This document shows, piece by piece, positions 10,594-23,500 of a DNA stretch of 29,374 nt (position 1 is its first letter; each line of letters begins with the position of its first letter). The notes beneath the pieces were generated by a model. The model saw only the letters and a list, made by a program, of their open reading frames with translations. It ran no database searches and was not told where the DNA came from. The position numbers and the translations under genes are program-made. Source of the stretch: Plakobranchus ocellatus (Eukaryota; Mollusca; Gastropoda; Plakobranchidae); assembly GCA_019648995.1 (NCBI GenBank), contig BLXT01008059.1:689766-719139 (forward strand). The letters are read 5' to 3'.

Positions 10594-10613
10594 AATGGGC
10601 ATTAATGGGTTAA

Positions 10614-10709
10614 TCATCATTGTCATTGTCACTAACACCTCTTCATCATGATAATCGTTGTCATCATCATCACCATTGTCACCGCAATCTATATAACTGA
10701 TTAACTCCC

Positions 10710-10740
<31 letters not shown>

Positions 10741-10800
10741 CCTTCATTACCATTGCCACCATCATTATCACCATCATCAACTCCATCATCACCTTCATCA
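10614..10800. repeat. (TCA)n-rich microsatellite
   Basis: Imperfect CAT/TCA triplets with a pure run of about ten units at 10711-10741. Continuous with the CAT tract left of the piggyBac element before its insertion. Confidence 0.93.
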
Positions 10801-10907
10801 GTTAAGTATAAATCGTTATTGTTGTGATGATTGTCATCTTTACCCTGTTCTCTCACAACTCAATGTGATCAACCTTGGGCCTACAAAACTTTCACTGCAA
10901 CCAAGTA

Positions 10908-11487
10908 CAGTGGAAACAGGCCTGGTTATAAATGATCCTGTTATAACAGATTTTTTTAAATCCCTGGTTTTTCATACTCTTTATCTCAAGTAAAAATTAT
11001 TGGCCATAACAGGGCTTCATGGAAGCTGAATCTGGTATAACATGGACACAGACTCCTTCAAATTAAAAGAGCACAGTGATGGGACAAGCCCATGCAAGGC
11101 CGAGTCATTGCAGTTACATGCTAAACAGCAGGTAAAGCAAGAGAAGGCTGCCGTGTGCAGCAGACCTCAATCTAACACTGGGCCTAGCTACACAAACTCA
11201 CAACAAGTTAGCGGCACAGCTTGCTTGGGGCCTTCACATTGCAAATTCACTCACACAGTTACCTTTATGCATTCTGGCAACAACGGATACATCTTTTCAT
11301 TATGAAAACCAACTCTGTCGAACGCAATAGAAATCCCTTTCGATTTACAAAAAAGTATGAAATCCAAGCTTTTAATCAAATATGCTGGATTAGTCCGTAA
11401 TGCTAACTGCCCTTACATTTCTGATTTATCTGATATAACAGGGCTATTTCTCTGCTCCACCATCCATGTTAAATCAGGTTTCCACTG
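10908..11487. mobile_element. pogo/Tigger-like non-autonomous element (580 bp)
   Basis: Perfect 10-bp ends CAGTGGAAAC (10908-10917) and GTTTCCACTG (11478-11487), each flanked by TA (10906-10907 and 11488-11489), the target duplication of the Tc1/mariner/pogo superfamily. Further inside, both ends share CCTGTTATAACAGA / CCTGTTATATCAGA in inverted orientation. The interior has two + strand ORFs (11042-11305, and 11357-11557 extending past the right end) without transposase motifs, so I call it a MITE-like deletion derivative. Confidence 0.8.
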
Positions 11488-11489
11488 TA

Positions 11490-11840
11490 CCTTACTGGGC
11501 ATGGAAGGTTTTCAAACTTTTTTTTTTTTTCAAAAATGTTTTTTTTTCTTCAGGTAATGCTTCAAACAATTTATATGTGAGAGACGTGGACACAAAATCT
11601 TCATTTTTGTGGCTTATTATTTTGCGCCCACAGAAACACAAGAAGTATAGTTACACTAGCTTACTAAATGCTGTTTCCGTTACGTTAGGCCTCATAGACC
11701 TAGATCCAAACATCAATCACGCATATTGTGCAAGAAAAACTTACGATCTCATGGTTGTTTTGAATTTTGCACAAAAATGTTGGCTATCACTGATCCAGGT
11801 TTATATTTTGAAGATTTTTAAAGACTTATGATTTTGTTTC
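11490..11840 (+). promoter_or_regulatory. Immediate upstream region of calnexin start exon; promoter or 5' intron end
   Basis: 350 bp between the Tigger-like element and the start-codon exon. T-rich runs at 11519-11548. ACGTGG at about 11584-11589 resembles the core of unfolded-protein-response elements that control ER chaperone genes, but without the full CCAAT-N9-CCACG arrangement. No TATA box in a convincing place. Because an acceptor site precedes the ATG exon, this may be intron rather than promoter. Confidence 0.25.
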
Positions 11841-11842
11841 AG

Positions 11843-11853
11843 TTTGCTGAAAA
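11843..11853 (+). other. CANX: 5' UTR end of calnexin, in the start-codon exon
   Basis: A pyrimidine-rich acceptor (TTTTGTTTCAG, AG at 11841-11842) lies 11 bases before the ATG, so the first coding exon probably starts at 11843 and a separate non-coding first exon lies upstream, as in vertebrate CANX. I could not locate that upstream exon or the promoter. The ATG has A at -3 (GAAAAATGA), a favourable context. If transcription instead starts just upstream, the acceptor is chance. Confidence 0.55.
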
Positions 11854-12000
11854 ATGAAGTTCAAGCACTTATTTCTACTTGCTGGTGCATTTTTGCTGCT
11901 GGCGGTGCCACTGTTTTCTCAAGAATCTGATGATTTTGAGGAGGAGGAGGATGCTGATGATGGGAAAGTAGAAGATGAAGATGATATACTTGTGCCAAAG
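11854..12000 (+). CDS. CANX: Calnexin coding exon 1: signal peptide and acidic N-terminus
   Basis: 49 codons starting [20 protein letters not shown]. Lys residues precede a hydrophobic core of about 15 residues and cleavage is likely near residue 22 (PLFS|QE). The rest is strongly acidic (Glu/Asp run at 29-36 and again at 40-44), as in the N-terminus of other calnexins. It ends in phase 0 before GTATCA at 12001. The ATG is the first in this exon and the signal peptide begins directly at it. Confidence 0.93.
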
Positions 12001-14540
12001 GTATCAAAAATAATTTTTAAAAATTTGTGAATTGAAAATCAACCCAATGTTAAGCTTTGAAGAATTTGCGATGTTTTGATGTCTAAATGACTTTTCATGC
12101 TGAAGATGCTGGTGTTTAGATTTCTATGCTTTGAAGCTCGAATGTTAAGTTTTTTGTATGAAGATGCAAAAAACAAAGAATTGGGAAAAATTTTAACAAT
12201 TTTATTAAAGCATATTATTTTGGTAAAATCATGTATGAAATTTTTAGACTTTATGATTCTGATGGGCTTATAACCATGAGTAGTGAGATTTTTTTTTGTT
12301 GCATTTTTGAGGGTTGAAAATTCATTAATGACCTTCTGATATACTGGAATGAATTATATTATACAATACTAAATTGTTCTATTATAAGCTATGTAATGAT
12401 TGAATAGATGAACTGTACTGAACTTTACGGTTCATTTTTTCAAATTGAATTGTATCTTCCTATGAGACTTTCTAAATTTCTGTGAGCAAAGATGAACATT
12501 CCTGTGATGCACAATTGGGGGTTGGCAGGTTGAATGCGTTTAAAAAGAAATGCAATTCAGTCAAATCTTATTTAAACCTTTCTTAAATTTCTCTTGTACT
12601 TATGTTGAATCAAAGACACATTGACAAAAAACAGAGATAGCCCTACTCAATGCTACATCCATCAACAGCCTAAGGGGTTACTCCTCTGTCTGAGTTGGCC
12701 ATAGAAGGGAACAATTCCAACTATCACTATCAGAGTCTAAAGCTGCAGTTTAGGTTTGGAATCCGGAGTACTAAGGAGTAATACGTGAAGGAAAAAAGAA
12801 TTTATGCTACATGGGTTGATATTGAATTTTCCTTTTATTTTTATATAACAGAAAAGCTACAGGCTTTTTTTTTTTTGTTTCATTATTTTGTTCAACATTT
12901 GGGATAAAGAGGCGAAGAAAAAAAGCAAACAGTCAAACAAAGATGACATCTGAGTAGCTACAAGATTTTCAAAATTTTAAATCTTTATTAAATCTCAGTT
13001 ATAATAAGAAGTCTTGTTTGCCTATAACTACCTCATAATTACAGGATTGTCGTTATTGTCAAGTACATGAAGAATGACAAAAAAAAATGAAAGGGAAAGG
13101 GGGAAGGGCCACAAGCGGAGAAAACCAGATGCATTGTTATTTCCCTTGTTCAGAGTTTAAGTGACTGTACATACACACGGCATTAAAAAAGGTTGGCCAG
13201 CATTGTGTGTGTGTGTATTGTGCATGTTAGCACAGCGTCTGTGATACACAGCACTTAACAGAGACTTGCTGGTCAACATAGGCTAAGCTGTAATGTCGAT
13301 CTATGGTACCGCCTAGTCAGTATTGCAGCTCTGGATCATCAACATAAGAGTTTTTAAAAAAAGTTTGCTTTTTCATTGAAATGATTGAAGGGAAGGGGAG
13401 CTCATTAATTAGATCCAATTTAATCTAAGTTCCATCCAATCAGCGGGACTCTTGTTTGTGTGGTTTAGTAGTCCTGTTGCAAAACAAGCACACTACATTG
13501 TGACTGTGTGAAGCCCAGTGCTTCCTCCTTCCCAACAGCGGAACTAGTGAGGCAAAAGAGGAGAAGGCATCGAAAATGAAATAGTGAGGGTAAAAGGAGT
13601 TAGGGTAAGAATGCTAGGCAAAGGCTTTGGGCACGGCTACACAAGGCTTAGACACATAAATGAGGATGTTACTGCGGTGAGTGTAAGAATGAGAGAGAGA
13701 GAGCTGAACAGGCCCTAATCATGTTTCAGGCAGACAGCAGATCAGGAAGCATTACATGTCATTGGCTAACTGTTAGGTCTAAAGACTTATTATACCATAC
13801 AATAGTAAAGAAATATGAAGATGCCCATTTTATTAGGAAAAGGATTTTAAGGCAAATTTCCTTTATAGATGCTGGCTACTCTGGATTTCAATAACGCCCA
13901 AAGAATCAGTTTATGGTTGTGTTTGATCATATAAGATATTACTGTTAGTCCTGCACTAGAAAATATGAGTTAATGGTTTGAAGCCTTTGTTTTTTTTTTT
14001 TTTTTAATGAGGCAGATCAACAAAAATATTCTCTCTATGATGGGCTTTTCAAACGCAAAAAAAACCAAGAAGCCATGAAAAGCTGATGCATTTCTGTTTT
14101 CCTTATTTATGCTCAGGCAGAGTATGAGAGGCCCATTCCAAGTGGTGACACACATTTCCATGAGCCTTTTGATACAAGGGCAGAGTATTTGAAAAGGTGA
14201 ATATATTACCATTGTGGTTTACATCAACATACACAAGTGTTTTCAAGCTTGATAATGAACATCAAAAATTAAATTGAATTTTTTTTAAATTAAAAAAAAA
14301 CCCTGTAAAAAAGATATATTTTTTTTCATTCTCTGTACTTTTTTCACTTCTCTCTTGCTTTATCCACAAAAACACAGAATGGAAGTTTCCCTTATAGTTT
14401 TTCCTCTCATCTTGGGTGTCTTTTGCCCTTCATCGGTTTCTCTGTATAGATACTACTTTTCAGGATTACTTTAAGTCTATTTCTGTCTGCTGCACCTGCC
14501 CTTTCCCCCCCCCCCTCTCNNNNNNNNNNNNNNNNNNNNN

Positions 14541-14594
<54 letters not shown>

Positions 14595-17500
14595 GCTCGC
14601 TCACTCATATTCATAGACACTGCTAAATGTGCACAAGCTAGTTCAAAAAAGTATTCTTAGTATATGATTACTATTTGTCACATGAAATACCTAATATCTT
14701 TCTCTGTATGCACTGCTTTTAACACAAACTTCATTAAATGATTTAACCTTGGTTGGGAGGAATATAAAATTCAAATAAATGCTATAAAATTGCAAGCTTG
14801 TTCAAGTGTTAAGTGAAAAGGTAAGGAACAACTGAGGTTCTCTTGTAGCTATATGAGCTGAAAATCCCAAGTCAAAGGCTTAAATTGAATGAAATAGTCA
14901 CAATTCAGTTTATAACTAATTAATAAGTCCTATAAATTGTTCTTTCTCTTCACATAATAGATGGGTCCAATCTCAAGCGAAAAAGGATGGAGCTGAGGAT
15001 GATGTTGCGAAATATGATGGTCAGTTTTATGCTTATACTTTTTAGACTTGGTAAAAAGATATATGCCATCTTAAGGTGATAAGATTCATCCTTTTAAATG
15101 GTCTGGTTCGCAAAAAAATTTTGAATACTTTTTTTCTCATTCTTCAAACTTCATTGCATGAAAATTTGTCTTATTATGTCTGGTTTTGTTTGAGAAGTTA
15201 AGAAATAGATTTGTTTAGATTTGTTTTTTTTATCTATTACTTGAGTTTACTTTTTTTTTTTTTATGTAAAAATGTCATTGCAACAAATAGAATGAAAAGT
15301 GGTTGCACTTTATTTTAATTCCAGTCCTGTGATAGAGTAATTTTAAAGCTCTTTCTTGCGTGTTTGATTTTAAAAAATGATTTTTTTTTTTTGTTAATAT
15401 CATTTTTTTTAGGTGTCTGGGATGTCAGTGAACCAAGAGAAAGTTCCATTCGAAATGATCTGGGACTGATATTAAAAGTATGTCACATATTCTTGTTTTT
15501 CCCGTCTAATTAAATAAAAAAAAAAATTGATCCACAAGACAAGTATAATTCACAGTTGGTTTCATTATATCCAAGGTCCACTTTACTTCTACCAAATACA
15601 TATTATTTTGTGATGGCCTGCAAGAATCTGAATTTCAATTTTGGTTACTAAATGATACACTGAATGCTGAATTTCCTACTAGATCCCTACTTTGCCACAT
15701 CTTTTCTCTTTATTAAGTTGCATATAAAATAAAGTTAAGTGTTTTTCATAAAAAAAAAAGAAAATTGTTTTATTGGCAATGATTTTTCTTCTTGTTCTTC
15801 ATGCTAGGAAGGTTTATGTGCTGTTTTTCTTTACCATTTTTAGTCAAAGGCCAAGCATCATGCTGTTTCTGCTAAACTTGACAAACCCTTTCTTTTTGAT
15901 GGAAAGCCTTTCATTGTCCAGTAAGTATTGCAAGGTTTGTTAAATAAGCTTAGTGCAGCTGGCAGGAATTTCCAGGGGTAACCCTTTTTTCAAAGTGGTT
16001 TTATATATGTACATGTATATGCTGTATATCTGTACATGCTGGAGCATAAATGTAAACATTGTAGAGTGCTTTGGAGTTAGAGAATTAACAGTTTAATATT
16101 GTGCTTCTGAAGAAGACAGTGGGGATTTGAAATTTATAAAGGTGTAGAGGGATGAAAACATTTTCTAACTAAAAAAAAACTAAGACTGTATGAGACCAGT
16201 TTACAGAAAAATCAATTAGAAATCAGAGATGGGCATTCTCAGGATTTTTCCTGAATTCCGGATTTTTTTTCCTACTTGACTACATATATATTGTATGTAT
16301 GTATATACATACATACGACTACCTCAGGATTATTTTGGGCGGAGTTGTGCCCATCTCTTAGAAATAAGTGACAATTATGAAAACTTCTTTAGATTTAAAA
16401 GCTAATCCAAAGGTCGTTTACGATATTCAACATTTTCAGTCTTTGCATAAAATATGCAGATTTATAACGTTTCTTCAAACAAAAAGCTTACCTATTAGTA
16501 TTAATGTAGTAATCTAATGAGAGCTGGTGTCAGAGAGAATAATATCTGTATATCTGTACATGTTGTTACTCAAATGCTATTATGATGAATCATGGGTTTT
16601 ATGTTATGTTTTATTACACTGCACTCAATAAAAATAGTTTTACCTTGTAATTTTATTAAACAAGAGCAAAAAAAAAAACTTTTTAAGACTTTGTAATACC
16701 CAAATTTTGATATGTTAATAAAATTGGCAGATCCTTTCTTACAAAGCTTGGTTATAAATCTTAACTCTGATGCCTATGTGTAACTGTGTTTGTGATTTAT
16801 CGGCCAGGGACATTTTTCTCTGAACAAACTTCATTTCCATTCAATGCAATAAACTATTCACATAGTAGTTTACTAGTAAACAGCGAGCCTATATTGTAAT
16901 ATCATTAACTTCCTCAGAAGTTTTCTATTTCAAGCCACAAAGATTATTTAATCTTTAATAATAAAATAAAGCATGAATTTGTGTGTAATTCTACATGGTG
17001 TAAATTTATCGAACTATACTTAGTATTATTTCATTTTTCTTAAATATTAGAAAAATTATAAATCTTATCTAAAAGGATTGATGATATTAGTTCTTTTTAT
17101 ATTTACATATGTCATATATTGCTTTAAAAACTGAAAATAATTCTTAGTAGGCTGTCATGTAAAGCATAATATAAAAAGATAATGTCATCCTTCATCAAGT
17201 TCACAATATAAATTTTTATTCTTTTCTCCATGTTTTAGATTGAATAAAGCAGCATGGTGAATGAATTTTTGTATTAAAATGAATTGAAAACAAAGATTGC
17301 TAATACAAATGTGATTCTTTTCATAATTTAATTTATAATCCGGAGAATGTTTGATAAAAAAAAAACAAACATTCTTTCATTCTTAAAACAAGAATATCTA
17401 AAAGTTTCTGATGTTGGTCATCAGATTGTCCTTAAAACTATATCATCTGTATACCTGAGATTTTTATGATTATCTCCATTTACTTTTAAGCCAGAAATAT

Positions 17501-20500
17501 CCTAAATTCATGAACATTATTTTACTATAAAAGGTACTGCATAATTTATTGAGGAAAAAAACACTATGTTCTATGTTCTCACAGAGTGTGAAAAATCTTT
17601 TCTACTGTATGAGTTTTTGCAAACAATTCATTAGAAAGTTAAGGAAGAGTAATGTTACAAGTGGAATGATCAACTTTAAACTTTCAGATATGAGGTAAAA
17701 TTTGAGAATGGAATGGATTGTGGTGGAGCTTACATCAAACTCCTTTCCAAGTCTGATAAATTAAATTTGGTAAGCTCAGTGGGCATGCAATTATAGCTCA
17801 GTGTTGACATATATGTTTTTTATTTCTCTTTGCTTAATTTTTTTTTCCTTTGAAAATTTAAGATTTAAACACTGTCAATCTAATTAACTCATTGAAGACC
17901 GGGCCCTATAACATTTTTGTAACTACTGGAGACCGAGCATCTAATTTATTTTTATTTCCAAGGACCACTGTACACAGGACTTTGGGTGCAAATTTTCAGG
18001 CTCTGCTAATGAAAGCTGAATGTTTTAACAAATGCAGAGTAAAGAGCTAGGCCTAGATCTATGGATCACTAAGGTGCCATTGTTGTAGAAAACCAGTATT
18101 AGGCCTGTTAGGCTACTTTTTAAAATAATTCACTAAATTTGCTCCTTAGGAGAAAACTTGGTGAAAAAAGATCTTATCTCTTTAAAGAAAAAAATGTAAA
18201 TGTTTAGATCCTTCACTTTTGGTGAGCGTTAGCTTTGAATAGGAAGGTGTGAAGATGGAAATTTGAAAATGCTTAAGATGATGATATGGTGGGCTTACTG
18301 GGTACTTCAGTCATTTTTTGTTGTTGTTTATCCACTGGCTGATGTTTCTCACAAATAGAAAAACTCTGATGGATATACAATACAATTTTCATGTTGAGGA
18401 AGAGGGTTAAGCCATTTCTGCTTCTCCAGTTCATTTTTCATATCTTGATAATACATGACAAAATATTAGATTGGCCATAGTTGCCTTCACATTTCACACT
18501 ACCACATGTATGAGACATTTTGTTTAAAATTAATAGGCTCACATTTTAAAAAATAAGCACCCTTTGATGGCTTTATAAAAATGAATAAATAGGAATGTGG
18601 AATTCAACTATACTTTGAGTTCCATTGCATTTTAAACATCATGATGAAAATCAAAGTTCTAGTTCACAGCAGAAGCAATCAAACAGTGCAGTGAGCACAC
18701 ACAAAGTGGCTATTTGAATCGTAAATCTAGATGGTAGTTTTGAACTACATTTTAAATAACATTACTACACTAAAGGTCAAGGAAAAAATTTACCTTGTCA
18801 ACAATTTCAATAACCGACAAGAATTGGAATATAATCCATAGGATTTTATTATATGCTAACAAAGATCACAGACATGAACTTCGCTTTCAGTTTGAATCAA
18901 TAACAACCAATTTATCGATTCAATAATGAAAGTCATATGTTAAAAATAGTGCATAATTGTTTTAATTCTTAAATTTCATAAAGTGACATCTAAATACTCA
19001 TTGAAAGCTAACAATATTCAAAATATGTTCATTACAGTTGGCTTTACATCTAATTTGCCTTATATCTTCTAATCTTCTCATGATACTTATGTAGAGTAGT
19101 AATACGCTGGCAAATGTCATTATGTCTGGTCTGAAATAGATCACTAACAGAAGAAAAAAAACTTGCCCTTAACTAGCAGAGCCTGGAATTATTCATTCCA
19201 TGTCCTGTAAACAGTAGTGCTTGATTGCTACCAAATTGACACATTTGACAATTAAAAGATGCTTCATACATTACAAGAAAACTAAGACTTTATCTGTATT
19301 TTTCAAAAATTGGGCTTCTAGGTCTAGATCTATGTTTTGAACTTATCACAATTTGGGATTCAATTTCACTTATCTTGTTCGTTGAGTGCTTGGTCTTTTC
19401 ACCATAATATCTGTAACACTATAAGTGGAACAGGCTGCAAAGTGGCTTAGGTAAAAATGAGCTTCTCAAGAACTATCACTATCAATCTGAATTTTACAAA
19501 AAAAACTTAGGAGGTAAATAAAATAATAGCACCACCATATGAGGTTGTTCCCCTGCTTAATGGAAATAATATAGTTAAGCAAAAAAAAAAAAAGAAAGGT
19601 ATATTTTTATCGCTCATGAGGTGGTTGTTCAATCTTTATTTGTTGTCAAAACCATTGAAATCATGTCTGTATTTTTTTTTTTTTTCTCAAAATCCAGAAA
19701 ACATTGACTGACAAAACACCATATACAATTATGTTTGGCCCTGATAAGTGTGGAAATGATCACAAGGTAAACAGTGTTTTAATTGCCATTTTTTCTTTTT
19801 ATAGAGAAACGTGTAGTCTCCCTGTGTTGGAAGGAGCATGCAATGAAGCTGACAAATTTTTAAAAAAGAAAAGAAATTGATCTAACATGAACTTGATTTC
19901 CACATGAATTGAAAGGGCCAGGTCTAGTATAATTAGCACGTTATACAGTAGGGCTGACATTTAGCTTAGTTTTGTTTCAAAATAGTTTAGTCAAACAAGT
20001 TTTTAAAAAAATACATTGTTAGCAGAAAGTGTTTTGAAATTGTGAGAACAAAGACAAACCTTTTTTCAGTAGGTGACAAAAAGGCCACTGTTGGTTCTCT
20101 GAACAGTGTGTCCATCTAACTTGTTCCTTCTTCTTGAATGTGGAAATAGAAATTTAAAAGAAAAGAAAATATCCTTAAGAAACCAATGGAAGTAGAACTA
20201 AAGTATGTATGTTTAAAAAAGAAAAAGAAAAGTTTCAAGACTGAAGTTTACAACAGATGGAGGTGGGGAAATTGATAGGGAAAAGAAGCCTGAGAGATTG
20301 AAGTAGATACTGAGTTTCATATGTAGTAAAATAGAAAGCTTGCCTGTGTGAAATGCAATGATGTATTGTGTACAGGAGAGAGGTTACATAAAAAACTTAA
20401 ACAAGAAAGTGTTAATTAATTTTTCCCCACTTTGATTTTATCTTGATTAGATAGTTACTCTTGGGGAGGGGAACCTGAAATGAGTGAAATTATGAAAAAA

Positions 20501-23500
20501 GTCAAGTTTCTAATAAAATTTTAAAAAAGTAAATATGATGTGGATTACAGCTTCATTACATTATAGCATTTATAGATGATATTGCAGGCGATGGATCTGC
20601 CAAATTTTCAAGAATATCAGCACACAAATTTTGGAGGAGATAGATTTTTTGGGGGACGAAAAATTATGAAGGAGAAAACCATCAGTTTCTTTAGAAATTT
20701 ATGAATATTGGCCCAAATTGTCAACATTATCTCAAATTCAACATTTTCTTTTAGGTTTTATAATTGAATTGAAGGCACATGCCCATTATACCAAATCTAG
20801 TTTGGTTTTTGGCTCAAATCGCAAGTTAAAGAATGCATATAAAGTTATTAAACAATTTCAATATTCACAAAAATATTGTTATTAATACCAAATTGCGATT
20901 TTTTCAGGTCTTTATAAAGTATATTTGCCTTTCTCTTGAGAGCAAAAGAAAAGAAAAAAAAATGAAGGCAGAAATTGTGAAATTGATACTTTAATTGGGT
21001 ATAGCCTAGGCCTCAAGTGCCGCCCACCTCCCTCCTAGTCTAATAATCATTATATATGAATATCCAGATTACTCCACTCATTTCTTTTTTATCTAGTAAC
21101 TATTTTTTCTTTTTTAATATTTTCTTCCTTGTCAGCTACATTTTATTTTCCGACACAAGCATCCAAAAACAGGAGAATTTGAGGTAAGTTGACGCCAATT
21201 TAATCACAGATCTTAGGAAAGATTGTTTTCTTTTCTTTTAAGCCAAGCATGTAAATGACTTAATTCCCTTAAAGAATAGCTGAAGGCTAGGTATTTACCA
21301 CCACTGCGATGGATAGTAAAATTATTGATCAACCAAGTAGGCAGAACATGTGGCTTTTTTACCTAAAAGTTAAGATATCAATTTGTTTGATATGTAGTGC
21401 TCTATAAAATGGGATTTCCATTCATTTCTGGGGGGGGGGGGTATTGATATAAAAGCAGGATTGAATATTTTTTTTACTCAAATCAAGGGTAAAAATTGTG
21501 CGACACACATGCTCTGTACTGTAAAGATACATAGTAAGAGCAAGGCAGCAAAGTCTTCAGAGAAAGAAACCCTCTTTCCTACGCAAGTGTAACATGTAAG
21601 GAAAAGTCCATATCATTATAGCTGCTAAAACAATTGAAACCATAGCCTGTTCTCCAGATCATCCGCTGTTTGAGGCAGCTTGCGTGAGAGATGGGTCGTG
21701 TTTATAGTGCTGAGCTTGAGAATATACCTCTATCCAACTAGGGTGAAGACTTCAACAACAGAGGTGAAGGTAGAATATAGGAGAAAGTGATGTGTAGGCT
21801 TTGGATGGGCCATGCATGGCTCATCTAGAGCTACCTATTTTAAAATGACGAAGAGCCTTTTTGCTATGCTTGCAACAGCTTTACACTGTCCATCATATTT
21901 TAATTGACTGCTCAGATTTTCAGGTCACAGGAGTAAATACTATAATGTAACTGACATGTACAGACTTTTCTTGAGAAGTCAATCCCTCTCACATGATGAG
22001 TTATTTAAAGGAATTTGGTGTCCATAGCAACATCTGAGGCTTTGCGCAGTTTCATACTCAAGCTTTTCATTTACTCCACAGATTTTTAATGGATTTTTAC
22101 TATCCGTTTTAATTTGCTTCAAGAATTGATAAATAATGGCCTGTGAGAGAACATGAATGAATAGAAACCCGAGATCATCAGTAAAAGATAGGTTGGGTAT
22201 ATCAATAATCCATTAAACTTAATGTTGACTAAAATGTTTGGACCAAGATTATATTGTACAATGTAAATATGTGGGTCGAGCTGGAGTGATAGATTAATGT
22301 TTTGATATATTTTAATACCAGGAAAAACATGCTGAAAGACCAACAGCCAAACTTGACACTTATTTCTCAGACAGGAAAACTCATCTTTATACCCTCAGTA
22401 AGTATTTGGTAACTTTTTTTCTTTCAGCAAATATGAGCTTGTTGTCCAAAAACTTTGAAGTTTATTTAGATATCAATAGATTTTAGAGGCACATTAACTA
22501 TTTCAAAAATGAATCATTTACATGTATATATGTATGTACATAAATACGAGGGATGTCATTATTATGTTTAAGAGATTTTCTGGTAGGCATTTTTGAAAAA
22601 ATTGAATTCATCAATACATAAACTTGAGTAAGTGAGTGTAGTGGCATAAGATTAAGAAATAAGGCTTTATGTTTAAAAAGTCAGTTAGGGATGCATCCTT
22701 TCTGTGTAAATTAACCAAATAAATTTCAAACATAAATATGATGACAAGATCAATATCTAAAGGTTATCCATCAACACTTTAAGCTTATTTACAGGAAGTA
22801 AAGAGACATAGGCCAATTTTTTTTTTTTATATATAGATGCTAATATCCAACTGTACAAGAATCATACCTTACTGATAGCATACTGTCTGGGCTTTTCCAT
22901 TCTGTAATTGTTCTTTTTTTTTTCAAACTGCCCCAATTTAGGCAATTATTGCTTATATATTTTGCAGCTCATAATCTAATTGCCTAGTGTTATGTAAACT
23001 TTAAATATCAAATTTTTTCAATTTTCGACCATAACTTCCATAATCTCATAGAAATGATCAATTAGGAATCGGGTAAATGATATTAAAATCTCTTAATTTT
23101 TTTCATGTTCTGGGAGTGTTTTCATTTTTTTTTTCACATGCAAATCTAAAATCCTATTCAGAGAAAGGCTAACAGAGTCCACCACTAACTTCAAGGTGGT
23201 TGTGTACATTGGAAGGTTTATATTGATTTAAAAGTTCATTTGTTGTGTGATGCAAATCTTTTGAAACTGACTTTATACTTTTCAAATTTACTGTATTAAC
23301 TTTTTTTCCATATTCTTCCAGTTATCAATCAAGATAATAGTTTTGAAATCAAGGTTGACAACGCAGTCATATCATCTGGCAATCTTTTGGAGAACTTTAG
23401 GTATGTGTCATACATAAATACCATTTGCCAGCTTAACTCAAGTTTGCAAAATCAATAGTGGGTCTGAGACAGGCAGAGTATGGCTGACAGTAGCAATAAA

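Larger units (their letters stand above)
8374..10609 (-). mobile_element. piggyBac-family DNA transposon with intact ends (2236 bp)
   Basis: The ends are perfect 14-bp terminal inverted repeats CCCATTAATGCCCA (8374-8387) and its reverse complement (10596-10609), flanked on both sides by TTAA (8370-8373 and 10610-10613). TTAA target duplication and CCC-starting ends define the superfamily. The interior codes a decayed piggyBac transposase on the - strand. The right end has an extra hairpin just inside the TIR that the left end lacks; after it both ends continue AGTTTGA. Confidence 0.93.
19767..23321 (+). other. Calnexin introns 7-9 (1369, 1138 and 924 bp)
   Basis: Bounded by GT/AG around exons 8 and 9. 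AT-rich; G10 run at 21430-21439. A - strand ORF at 22119-22343 overlaps an exon boundary region and has no recognisable domain. I see no transposon with clear ends. Confidence 0.6.

Noticed and set aside
11466-11831. 121-codon + strand ORF just before calnexin
   Set aside because: Starts inside the Tigger-like element, includes a poly-Phe run from T tracts and shows no domain; could be 5' intron sequence.
13437-13447. CCAATCAGCGG as an NF-Y or ER-stress promoter element
   Set aside because: It lies in intron 1, downstream of the start codon, and lacks the CCACG half at the required distance.
14407-14616. ORFs on both strands over the CT microsatellite
   Set aside because: They cross the assembly gap and consist of Arg-Glu or Ser-Leu repeats from the simple sequence.
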